Positions 1 through 5,897 of a DNA stretch of 5,910 nucleotides are shown in pieces (within the stretch, counting starts at the first letter, position 1; the number at the start of each line of letters is the position of its first letter). Source of the DNA: an uncultured Roseiflexaceae bacterium. Lineage in GTDB: Bacteria; Chloroflexota; Chloroflexia; Chloroflexales; Roseiflexaceae. The position numbers and the translations under genes are program-made. The stretch is from the NCBI GenBank assembly GCA_937974195.1, contig CALJIC010000024.1:1-5910 (forward strand). Reading direction: 5' to 3'. A model generated the notes under the pieces. That model saw nothing but the letters and a program-made list of their open reading frames with translations, had not been told where the DNA came from and did not search any database.

Positions 1-131
1 GCGGGAAGAAGACAGTATCCTCGCACCGGCGCGCGGCGTTATACAGGTGCGATGAGCAGAGCAACTGTGCGCGATGCGCCTGAGGGCGCCCGCCGTCTTT
101 CGGGCAGATCGGCGTTCTGTCAGGTGTGCGC

Positions 132-136
132 AGGAG
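132..136 (+). promoter_or_regulatory. Ribosome binding site deciding the histidine kinase start
   Basis: AGGAG lies four bases upstream of a GTG at 141. The other in-frame GTG, at 126, has no purine-rich Shine-Dalgarno sequence before it (the preceding bases are TTCTGTCAG). This favours GTG 141 over GTG 126, although a four-base gap is slightly short. Confidence 0.55.
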
Positions 137-140
137 TCCG

Positions 141-1601
141 GTGCGAGACGTAACCACACTGGCCGGTACGGATCGTCGCGCTCGCCTGGTGCGGACGGCG
201 CTGATCAACGGTGCCGTGCTGCTGCTGCTGCTCGCGCTCTACGCTACGCTCGCCGGCTTCGCGCTGCCGCTGCTCGGCGTACGCCAGGCACGCGTCGCCC
301 AAGCGCTGGCCGCGGTGTGCGCCGCGGCGTGCGCGGTGCCCGCACACCGCTTGCTGGCCCGGCTCGCCGACGCCGTCTGGAGCAGCCTCCGGGGCTATGA
401 GGCGCTGCTGCGCGAGGCCAGCGCCGCGATCAGCGATGCGGCCGATCCAGCCCAGCTCAACGAGCTGCTCGCGCAGGATCTGCCGCGGCGCCTGCGGCTG
501 CGCGGCGCAACACTGTGGATGCTCGAGCCGCCGGAGGACCGGGTGTTCGTCGCGATCGGCGAGGACCCGGCGGCGCCGGGGGCCACGCTGCTGGCCAACG
601 GCGCCAGCGCGACGCAGGTCGGCTACGCCCACACGGCGCTGCGAGTGCCGGAGCTGCCCGAGGTCGAGTGGGCCCAGCTCTTTGCAGCCCGGGGCGTGCG
701 GCTCGCGGTCCCGCTGCGCGCCCGCGGCCGCCTGGTGGGGATCTACGGCGTCGGGGCGCCGGTCGGCGGCGGGAGCCATCCGGCGCGGACGGTCAGCCTG
801 CTGCTGACCCTGGCCCCGGCCGCCGCCGGCGCGATCGAGAGCTTCCGCGCCTCCGCCGAGATCGCGCGCCTCAACGCGCAGCTGCGCGCGCTCGACCAGC
901 TGAAGGACGAGTTCATCGAGAGCGTCGGCCACGAGCTGCGCACGCCGCTGACCAGCCTGACCCTCGCGCTCCATCTCCTGGCGTTCAAGCCGGAGCTGAC
1001 GCGCGACATGGCCCACGTGCTGCAGGTGAGCGCGGATCGACTGCAGGCGCTGGTGGAGCGCGTGCTGCGGCTGGGCCAGCAGGTGCGCGGCGAGTCACGC
1101 ACGGCGCTGGCGCTGGCCTCGATCGAGCTGCTGCCGCTGCTCGAGGACATCGCCGCCGAGTACGCGCCCGTGGCGCACGCCAAAGGGCTGCAGCTCCTGA
1201 TCGGTGTGCCGGAAGGGCTCGCGGTGTGGGGCGAGCGAAGCCGGCTGCGCCGCGCGCTTCACGAGGTGTTGGACAATGCCGTGCGCTACAGCAGCCGGGG
1301 CGCGATACAGGTGACCGCGGAGGTGCAGGACGGGCTGGCGCTGATCAGTATCACGGACCAGGGCCCGGGCATCCCGGACGAGGAGCGCGAGCACCTGTTC
1401 GACTCCTTCTACCGCGGGCGGAGCGCGCGGGCGCTCGCGGAGACCCCCGGCGCCGGCCTGGGGCTGAACCTCGCGAAGCGAGACATCGAGCTGCTCGGCG
1501 GGCAGATCTGGCTCGAGCGCAGCGGCTCCGATGGGTCGATGATGTGCGTGTCCCTGCCGGCCGTCCAGCTCTCGTACAACGAGCTCGGCGCCCCCGATTA
1601 G
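141..1601 (+). CDS. Membrane-anchored GAF-domain sensor histidine kinase
   Basis: This is a sensor kinase expected to autophosphorylate on histidine and pass the phosphate to a response regulator, none of which is in the window. From GTG 141 it has 486 residues; GTG 126 would add five. Residues about 21-45 form a hydrophobic helix and about 52-67 a second, weaker one, so the N-terminus is probably a two-helix anchor with almost no periplasmic loop. Residues about 90-235 look like a GAF domain and end in the typical strand VPLRARGRLVGIYGVG. A short helical linker leads to the H-box FIESVGHELRTPL with phosphoacceptor His264. The ATPase domain has an N-box (VLDNAVRY, Asn379), a G1 box (DQGPGIP, from Asp406), an F-box (LFDSFYRG, about 419-426) and a G2 box (GAGLGLNLAK, about 437-446). 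All catalytic motifs are intact. The GAF position suggests a cytoplasmic ligand or redox signal, but the signal cannot be named. The family call is secure; the pathway is unknown. Confidence 0.93.
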   Translation: MRDVTTLAGTDRRARLVRTALINGAVLLLLLALYATLAGFALPLLGVRQARVAQALAAVCAAACAVPAHRLLARLADAVWSSLRGYEALLREASAAISDAADPAQLNELLAQDLPRRLRLRGATLWMLEPPEDRVFVAIGEDPAAPGATLLANGASATQVGYAHTALRVPELPEVEWAQLFAARGVRLAVPLRARGRLVGIYGVGAPVGGGSHPARTVSLLLTLAPAAAGAIESFRASAEIARLNAQLRALDQLKDEFIESVGHELRTPLTSLTLALHLLAFKPELTRDMAHVLQVSADRLQALVERVLRLGQQVRGESRTALALASIELLPLLEDIAAEYAPVAHAKGLQLLIGVPEGLAVWGERSRLRRALHEVLDNAVRYSSRGAIQVTAEVQDGLALISITDQGPGIPDEEREHLFDSFYRGRSARALAETPGAGLGLNLAKRDIELLGGQIWLERSGSDGSMMCVSLPAVQLSYNELGAPD

Positions 1602-1621
1602 CCGGCGAAAGCAGCCCACCT

Positions 1622-1712
1622 GCGCCCGCCGGGCGCGCGGCGAGGCCCCTGCGACCCCTGATCACAGCGTTCTAGGCCGAGCGCAGCAGCAACGAGTAGC
1701 CCGCAGGCGGGC
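1622..1712. terminator. Two GC hairpins between convergent genes, possible terminator region
   Basis: The gap between the kinase stop and the stop of the minus-strand gene has two compact inverted repeats. The first is GCGCCC (1622-1627), a three-base loop, then GGGCGC (1631-1636). The second is GCCCG (1699-1703), loop CAGG, then CGGGC (1708-1712). Neither is followed by a T-run on either strand, so these are not canonical intrinsic terminators. They could slow polymerase or protect 3' ends from either direction, or be chance in such GC-rich DNA. Confidence 0.25.
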
Positions 1713-1739
1713 GTCTGTCGAGGAAGGTGCGCAGGCGCG

Positions 1740-1967
1740 TCAGGGCGTGGAGACTTCTTGGGCGAGGAGGACGTCGGGCGGCAGCAGCTTCATGACGCGG
1801 TCGGCGAGCAGCTCCTCGTCGTAGCACTCCCCAGCGTGCAAACAGCTGAGCGCCCAGAGGTGGTTGAGGTGCAGGCGTGTGAACACGCGCCCGTCGCCCA
1901 GGTCGGGGTCGGACAGGACCTGTGGGAGCAGCTTGTGGATAATTGTGTCAAGCTCAGCGGTCGACAT
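1740..1967 (-). CDS. Small hypothetical protein, 75 residues
   Basis: I do not recognise this protein. It begins MSTAELDTIIHKLLPQVLSD and reads as a small soluble, mostly helical protein, with no signal peptide or membrane helix. A His/Cys group is visible: His33, His36, Cys42, His44 and Cys48; metal binding is only a guess. An acidic-leucine helix follows at about 50-62 (DEELLADRVMKLL). Support that it is real: a GAGGGAG ribosome binding site six bases upstream of the ATG, a near-consensus promoter about 80 bases upstream, and mostly G or C third codon positions like its neighbours. The overlapping plus-strand frame (1758-1985) lacks comparable start signals. The gene converges with the kinase gene and diverges from the glycosyltransferase gene, so it is probably a single-gene transcript. 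Nothing in the sequence shows its function. Confidence 0.65.
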   Translation of the reverse strand: MSTAELDTIIHKLLPQVLSDPDLGDGRVFTRLHLNHLWALSCLHAGECYDEELLADRVMKLLPPDVLLAQEVSTP

Positions 1968-1973
1968 ACCTCG

Positions 1974-1980
1974 CTCCCTC
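1974..1980 (-). promoter_or_regulatory. Ribosome binding site of the small minus-strand gene
   Basis: On the minus strand this reads GAGGGAG, six bases before the ATG at 1967-1965. This is a good Shine-Dalgarno match at a normal distance. It is the main reason to prefer the minus-strand reading here over the overlapping plus-strand frame. Confidence 0.65.
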
Positions 1981-2047
1981 GTTGATATGCGCGGATCGTA
2001 TCGCTGTGCCTGCGACGCTCTCAGACATTTATCAGGAAGATGACATC

Positions 2048-2075
2048 ATTGTAGCATAAGTCGCGGAGCTGTCTA
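2048..2075 (-). promoter_or_regulatory. Sigma-70-type promoter of the small minus-strand gene
   Basis: On the minus strand there is TAGACA (2075-2070, five of six to TTGACA), a 16-base spacer, then TACAAT (2053-2048, five of six to TATAAT). Transcription would start near 2041, giving a leader of roughly 75 bases before the ATG at 1967. The stretch is clearly AT-richer than the flanking DNA. A short inverted repeat, ATGA-CA-TCAT (2040-2049), overlaps the -10 box and predicted start. It could be an operator, but its four-base arms are easily produced by chance. Confidence 0.6.
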
Positions 2076-2133
2076 GTGAGGATAATCAAGCTGTGATTAG
2101 GCCGTAATGAAGGGCTCGGCTGTGGCGCCTGCC

Positions 2134-2162
2134 GCGGGAGATGTGGAGGGCCGCAGGCCTTC
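2134..2162 (+). repeat. Solitary copy of the downstream repeat unit
   Basis: GCGGGAGATG followed by TGGAGGGCCGCAGGCC (2134-2159) matches, in the same orientation, the units that fill 5249-5885. The 15-mer GGAGGGCCGCAGGCC at 2145-2159 recurs exactly at 5513-5527, 5556-5570 and 5866-5880, and with one change at 5711-5725. Here the sequence can form a 7-bp hairpin, 2146-2152 with 2156-2162 around loop GCA, including one G-U pair. No T-run follows on either strand. It lies in the divergent gap about 105 bases before the glycosyltransferase start. Confidence 0.7.
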
Positions 2163-2252
2163 ATAACTCCCACCGGAGCGTGCGGGGCCGGGCTGCCGCG
2201 CACGCCGTATGAAGCGGAGACGTGGCCCGTATGCCGGCCGCGCAACTCAAGG

Positions 2253-2258
2253 TATAAT
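2253..2258 (+). promoter_or_regulatory. Perfect -10 box for a leaderless glycosyltransferase mRNA
   Basis: TATAAT ends eight bases before the GTG at 2267, so transcription should start at or within a base or two of the start codon. There is no room for a ribosome binding site. The candidate -35 region (about 2229-2235, GTATGCC) is a poor match, so recognition would rest on the -10 box. The box contains an in-frame TAA (2255-2257), so the coding region cannot begin upstream of it. Confidence 0.55.
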
Positions 2259-2266
2259 ACCGGGCC

Positions 2267-5230
2267 GTGCATACCGAAACCGTACCCAGCGAGCGTCCTG
2301 CGTGGCGTTCTACAGGCACCTTCCGCACCAGCCCGCTGCTGCAGGTCCTCGATCGGCGCCTGGCGCTCATCCTGCTGCTGGCGCTGCTCGCCGGAGTGCT
2401 GGCCTACCAGGCGCCGCCGTCGGCCGCGGTCGCGGTCGGCTGGCTCGGCGACCGGCTCTTCCTGCGGGCGAGCGAGGGGCAGACGGCCGAGGACCAGCTC
2501 AGCTTCTACGGCGACGAGCTGACCGACCACGCCCGCACCGGGCGGAGCCGCTGGACCCGCCGCGGCGCCGAGCTGTTCTTCCCCGGGCTCGGCGGAGGTG
2601 ACCTGACGCTGACGCTGCGCGCGCAGGGGTGGCCGGAGGACACGCTCAACCAGCGCACGTCGCAGCCCGAGGTGACGGTGGAGGCCGACGGCGAGCGGAT
2701 CGGCAGCTTCGTGCCGACGCCGGGCTGGCAGGAGCACAGCTTCAGAATCCCCGCCCAGCTGAGGAGCGGCGCAGACCTCCGCGTCGTCGTTCGAGCGTCG
2801 GATACCTTCACGAGCACGGCGCAGTTCAGCGACCCGCGGCCGAAGGGCATCCGCATCGACTGGGCGGGCATCGAGGGCGCGCCCATCGTGAGCGGCTGGG
2901 CCCCGCCGGCGCCGGGGCCTGTGGCCTGGCTGATGCTGAACGGCGCGCTCTGGCTGCTCTCGCTCGTCGCGCTGACGCGCCGCCCGACCGTGGGGTTTGT
3001 GCTGGCGACGCTGCTGGTCGCGGCGGCCGCCGTCGCGCTCACCATCGTGCGCCCCTGGGCTGCCGCGCTCCTCCCCTGGCTGAGCGTGGCCGGCGCGCTG
3101 CTGCTGGCGTTCGCGTGGCGCAGCCATATCGTCGACGTCACGGCCAAGCTGGTCCGCCGCTACGCGCGCGGCAGCGCCGTCAACTACGGGCTGATCGCCG
3201 CCGGCGGCAGCTGGCTTACGATCGTCGCCGCCCAAGCCAGCGCATCGCTGCGCCTGCCCGGCCTCAACGCCTTCTGGGACAGCTTCCCCGACTCGCTGAT
3301 CTACGGGCTGCTCGGCATGGGCTTGGTGCTGCTCGTGATCGTGCGCGGGCGCGAGGGCCTGCCGCAGATCGCGCGGATCATCGTCGGGGTGGTGGGCCAC
3401 CCGCGGGTGGCGCCGCTGCTGCTCGGGCTGTTCGTCGGGGTCTGGGTGGGCTACGCGCTGTACGTGATCGCCGGCATGCCCTACGTCGGCCACGCGGACT
3501 ACGCCGATAACGCGGTCGTGGCGCGCAACCTGGTCGCCGGCCGGGGCTGGGTGGTCGACTATGTGACGCAGTTCTACCGCCTCTACGACGGCGTTGTGCG
3601 CCCGCAGGAGACCTGGCCGCTGCTGCAGCCGGTCTGGATCGCGCCGTTCTTCGCGCTCTTCGGGCCGCACGACTGGGCCGCCAAGATCCCCAACCTGCTG
3701 TTCACGATCGCGCTCGCCGTGCTGATCTACGCCGCCGGCGCGCGCCTGTGGGATCGGCGTGTCGGCCTGACGGCGGCGCTGTTCGTGCTGACCAGCTATC
3801 TGTTCTTCCGGCTGCTGATCTACGCCACCGCCGACCTAGCCTTCGTCGTGCTGTCGTTCGGGGCGATCTGGACGCTGTACCTGGCGGCGGGCGGCGCCCG
3901 ACGAGCGGCGGCAGATGGACAGCGAGCTGCGGCCGGCCTGTGGGCGGCGGCCAGGACTCGCCGGCTGCTCCTCGGCTCCGCCGCGCTCACCGGCCTGATG
4001 ATCCTCCAGAAGCCGGGGAGCGGCGGGCTGATCGCGCTGGGGATGGGGCTGTGGCTCATGTCGCAGGCTGTGGGCGAGCGGCGACAGGGCGCCGGTGAAG
4101 GGCAGCCCTTCGCCGCTCAGGGCGCGAGCGCGCGCCTCCGCGCTGCTGTCTCCGCCCTGCGGTCCGTCGTCGTGTGGGCCGCGGTCGCGCTCCTGCTGCT
4201 GGCGCCGTACGTCGCGCGCAACCTGCTGGTGTTCGGGCGGCCGTACTACTCGACCGAGAGCCTCGACGCCTGGGTCCTCGAGTACTCCAACTGGGACGAT
4301 ATCTACAAGGTGTACACGACCGAGGGCGGCCTCAGCACGCTGGGCCCGCCCGACGCGACCTGGGTGCTGCGCTGGGGCTTCGACCGGACGCTGGCCAAGC
4401 TCGCCCGCCAGGTCGCGGCCATCCGCGACTACCTCGTGCCGGCCTGGGGCGGGCTCTCGGAAGGAGCGGGGGCCGCGCTTGTGGGCCGCCCCGACAAGAC
4501 GCGGCTGCTGTTCGAGATGGGCGCCTGGCTCAGCCTGCTCGGGGCGGTCGGCGCGCTCGGCAGCCGCCGCCGGCTGCTGGGGCTGCTGCTGGCGTCGTTC
4601 GTGCCCTACGCGGCCTTCCTAGTGGTGTACTGGCACACGAACGAGGAGCGCTACTGGGTGGCGCTGATGCCGTGGCTCGCGCTGCTCGGCGCCGGCGCGC
4701 TGTGGCGTGGGTACGACCGGGTGGAGGCGATCGGCGACGGGCGCTGGACGCCGCTCGGGCTGATCCTGGTGGTGACGGCGGTGACGCTGGTGGTGCGGCC
4801 CTCGTGGCCAGATATCGCGGAGAAGGTCAACGCCGAGCCGCAGGTCTGGGCCGCCGACCTGGACGCCTACCGCTGGCTGCGCGAGAACAGCGAGCCGGAC
4901 GCGGTGGTGATGACGCGCGGCCCGTGGCAGCTCAACTGGCACGCCGAGCGGCCGGCGGTCATGGTCCCGAACACGGCCGACCCAGAGGTGCTCCTGAAGA
5001 TCGCGCGCCACTACCGCGCGCGGTACCTGGTGTTCGACAGCCTGCAGAACCCCTCGCGCGAGACGCGCCGCATGCTGGACGCGCTGGTCGCCGACCCGCA
5101 GAGCGGCTTCGAGCTGGTGTACGTCTCGCCGCTGCACGCCGTCGTGTTCAACGGGCGCTACATGGAGCTGGCGACCGAGGTGTACCGCTTCCCGGACGAC
5201 TACGGGGGCGTGGAGCCGGTTCGCCGCTAG
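2267..5230 (+). CDS. GT39/ArnT-like polyprenyl-phosphate glycosyltransferase, multi-pass membrane protein
   Basis: A 987-residue GT-C-fold membrane glycosyltransferase, expected to transfer a sugar from a polyprenyl-phosphate donor to an acceptor on the outer membrane face; the acceptor is unknown. Residues 31-47 are a membrane helix. Residues about 70-205 form a beta-rich soluble domain (ELFFPGLGGGDLTLTLRAQG, later FSDPRPKGIRIDW), likely extracytoplasmic. About five further helices follow (217-360). The PMT_2-like core starts near 380: after the helix 383-402 comes GHADYADNAVVARNL, where Asp411 or Asp414 takes the place of the catalytic acidic residue of the first large loop. Next are the PLLQPVWIAPF helix (450-466), LAPYVARNLLVFGRPYYST (644-662), ERYWVALMPWLALLGAGAL (794-812), a last helix near 828-843 and a soluble tail (about 850-987). 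The core resembles ArnT or protein mannosyltransferases, but the extra N-terminal 380 residues make it much longer. GTG 2267 is the only plausible start, because TAA lies 12 bases upstream and the next in-frame GTG is inside the first helix. Confidence 0.88.
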   Translation: MHTETVPSERPAWRSTGTFRTSPLLQVLDRRLALILLLALLAGVLAYQAPPSAAVAVGWLGDRLFLRASEGQTAEDQLSFYGDELTDHARTGRSRWTRRGAELFFPGLGGGDLTLTLRAQGWPEDTLNQRTSQPEVTVEADGERIGSFVPTPGWQEHSFRIPAQLRSGADLRVVVRASDTFTSTAQFSDPRPKGIRIDWAGIEGAPIVSGWAPPAPGPVAWLMLNGALWLLSLVALTRRPTVGFVLATLLVAAAAVALTIVRPWAAALLPWLSVAGALLLAFAWRSHIVDVTAKLVRRYARGSAVNYGLIAAGGSWLTIVAAQASASLRLPGLNAFWDSFPDSLIYGLLGMGLVLLVIVRGREGLPQIARIIVGVVGHPRVAPLLLGLFVGVWVGYALYVIAGMPYVGHADYADNAVVARNLVAGRGWVVDYVTQFYRLYDGVVRPQETWPLLQPVWIAPFFALFGPHDWAAKIPNLLFTIALAVLIYAAGARLWDRRVGLTAALFVLTSYLFFRLLIYATADLAFVVLSFGAIWTLYLAAGGARRAAADGQRAAAGLWAAARTRRLLLGSAALTGLMILQKPGSGGLIALGMGLWLMSQAVGERRQGAGEGQPFAAQGASARLRAAVSALRSVVVWAAVALLLLAPYVARNLLVFGRPYYSTESLDAWVLEYSNWDDIYKVYTTEGGLSTLGPPDATWVLRWGFDRTLAKLARQVAAIRDYLVPAWGGLSEGAGAALVGRPDKTRLLFEMGAWLSLLGAVGALGSRRRLLGLLLASFVPYAAFLVVYWHTNEERYWVALMPWLALLGAGALWRGYDRVEAIGDGRWTPLGLILVVTAVTLVVRPSWPDIAEKVNAEPQVWAADLDAYRWLRENSEPDAVVMTRGPWQLNWHAERPAVMVPNTADPEVLLKIARHYRARYLVFDSLQNPSRETRRMLDALVADPQSGFELVYVSPLHAVVFNGRYMELATEVYRFPDDYGGVEPVRR

Positions 5231-5271
5231 ATGCGAATGTCGCTCGGTGGCAGGGCGCACGCGGTCGCTTT

Positions 5272-5284
5272 CCTTCCAGGAAGG
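5272..5284 (+). repeat. Palindromic core of the 80-base unit, copy 1
   Basis: CCTTCC, central A, GGAAGG: a perfect inverted repeat about one central base. In RNA it would form at most a 5-bp stem with loop CAG. CGTGAAG follows in every copy, and its GAAG could pair with an upstream CTTC. Confidence 0.7.
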
Positions 5285-5351
5285 CGTGAAGGTCCGAAGG
5301 CCGACCGAGGCTGCCTTCCGCGGGAAGTACGGAAGGACGCGGTGCTCGCTT

Positions 5352-5364
5352 CCTTTCAGGAAGG
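5352..5364 (+). repeat. Palindromic core of the 80-base unit, copy 2
   Basis: CCTTTC, A, GGAAGG. One C has become T, which leaves a G-U pair in RNA rather than a mismatch. It lies exactly 80 bases after copy 1. Confidence 0.65.
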
Positions 5365-5431
5365 CGTGAAGGTCCGAAGGCCGCCCGCAGCCGCTCTCTG
5401 CGGGAAGTGCGGAAGGGCGCGGCGCTCGCTT

Positions 5432-5444
5432 CCTTCCAGGAAGG
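5432..5444 (+). repeat. Palindromic core of the 80-base unit, copy 3
   Basis: Perfect core, 80 bases after copy 2. The following segment has lost about ten bases compared with the other copies, which explains the 70-base anchor spacing. Confidence 0.7.
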
Positions 5445-5619
5445 CGTGAAGATTCGCAGGCTGCCTTCTGCGGGAGATGCGGAAGGGCGTGGCAGCCCTC
5501 TGCGGGAGGTCCGGAGGGCCGCAGGCCGCCCGCGGCTGCTTTCTGTGGGAAGCCCGGAGGGCCGCAGGCCGCCTGAGGCTGCTTTCTGCGGGAGGTCCGG
5601 AAGGGCGCGGCGCTCGCTT

Positions 5620-5632
5620 CCTTCCAGGAAGG
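5620..5632 (+). repeat. Palindromic core of the 80-base unit, copy 4
   Basis: Perfect core, 188 bases after copy 3 because one 32-base and two 43-base units are inserted between them. Confidence 0.7.
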
Positions 5633-5774
5633 CGTGAAGGCCCGAAAGCTGCCCGCAGTTGCCTTCTGCGGGAGATGCGGAAGGGCGCGGCCGCCCTCTG
5701 CAGGAGGTCCGGAGGGACGCAGGCCGCCTGAGGCTGCTTTCTGCGGGAGGTCCGGAAGGGCGCGGCGCTCGCTT

Positions 5775-5787
5775 CCTTCCGGGAAGG
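5775..5787 (+). repeat. Palindromic core of the 80-base unit, copy 5
   Basis: CCTTCC, central G, GGAAGG. The only change is the unpaired central base. It lies 155 bases after copy 4, with one 32-base and one 43-base unit between. Confidence 0.7.
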
Positions 5788-5864
5788 CGTGAAGGTCCGA
5801 AGGCCGACCGAGGCTGCCTTCTGCGGGAAGTGCGGAAGGGCGTGGCAGCCCTCTGCGGGAGGTC

Positions 5865-5897
5865 CGGAGGGCCGCAGGCCCTCCGAGATCCTTTTTT
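5865..5897 (+). terminator. Terminator-like hairpin and T-run at the end of the repeat array
   Basis: The arms CGGAGGGCC (5865-5873) and GGCCCTCCG (5877-5885) are perfectly complementary over 9 bp around loop GCA. AGATCC follows, then six T (5892-5897). This resembles an intrinsic terminator for rightward transcripts, such as the glycosyltransferase mRNA running through the array. The six bases between stem and T-run are more than usual, which weakens the call. The left arm and loop belong to the repeat unit; the CTCCG that completes the right arm is unique to this copy. Confidence 0.5.

Larger units (their letters stand above)
5249..5885 (+). repeat. Modular tandem repeat array of 80-, 43- and 32-base units
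   Basis: This fills most of the gene-free stretch 5231-5910, starting about 19 bases after the glycosyltransferase stop. An anchor like CGGGAGG or CGGGAAG recurs at 5321, 5401, 5471, 5503, 5546, 5589, 5669, 5701, 5744, 5824 and 5856. The spacings are 80, 70, 32, 43, 43, 80, 32, 43, 80 and 32 bases. The 70 is an 80-base unit with a ten-base deletion. The 80-base units carry a palindromic core (CCTTCCAGGAAGG or variant) followed by CGTGAAG. The 43-base units carry GGAGGGCCGCAGGCC. The 32-base units carry AGGGC and GCCCT arms around six bases. The units are diverged but all face the same way. The spacers are related to each other, so this is not CRISPR. The unit lengths do not keep a reading frame, so it is not a protein repeat. 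Confidence 0.9.

Noticed and set aside
2..55. Open frame from the left edge ending REEDSILAPARGVIQVR at a TGA (53-55), possible tail of an upstream gene
   Set aside because: Seventeen open codons prove little in GC-rich DNA, and another frame is also open from the edge to 153. Neither can be chosen from this window.
52..153. 33-codon ATG frame overlapping the histidine kinase start
   Set aside because: It has no clear ribosome binding site and no recognisable product; it also overlaps the kinase ribosome binding site and start. A translated leader peptide is possible but unsupported.
515..1675. Alternative plus-strand frame inside the kinase gene
   Set aside because: It is a frame-shifted, Ala/Arg/Gly-rich shadow with no domain, and it overlaps a gene with all kinase motifs in order.
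1758..1985. Plus-strand 75-codon frame overlapping the small minus-strand gene
   Set aside because: It has no comparable ribosome binding site or promoter, while the minus-strand frame has both.
2081..2086. GATAAT as a second plus-strand -10 box in the divergent gap
   Set aside because: There is no -35 match at 16-18 bases upstream, and the TATAAT at 2253 fits the gene start better.
2021..3670. Long minus-strand open frame of 549 codons opposite the glycosyltransferase
   Set aside because: It is Arg-, Gln- and Pro-rich without any recognisable domain, lies antisense to a well-supported membrane protein, and is what GC-rich codon bias produces on the opposite strand.
5231..5731. Three overlapping plus-strand frames across the repeat array (recurring SLPSRKA endings)
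   Set aside because: They are translations of the repeat. Unit lengths of 80, 43 and 32 bases shift the frame at each unit, no ribosome binding site is convincing, and the composition is low complexity.
5249..5885. CRISPR array
   Set aside because: Repeats are not of constant length, spacers are homologous to one another, and no cas gene is nearby.
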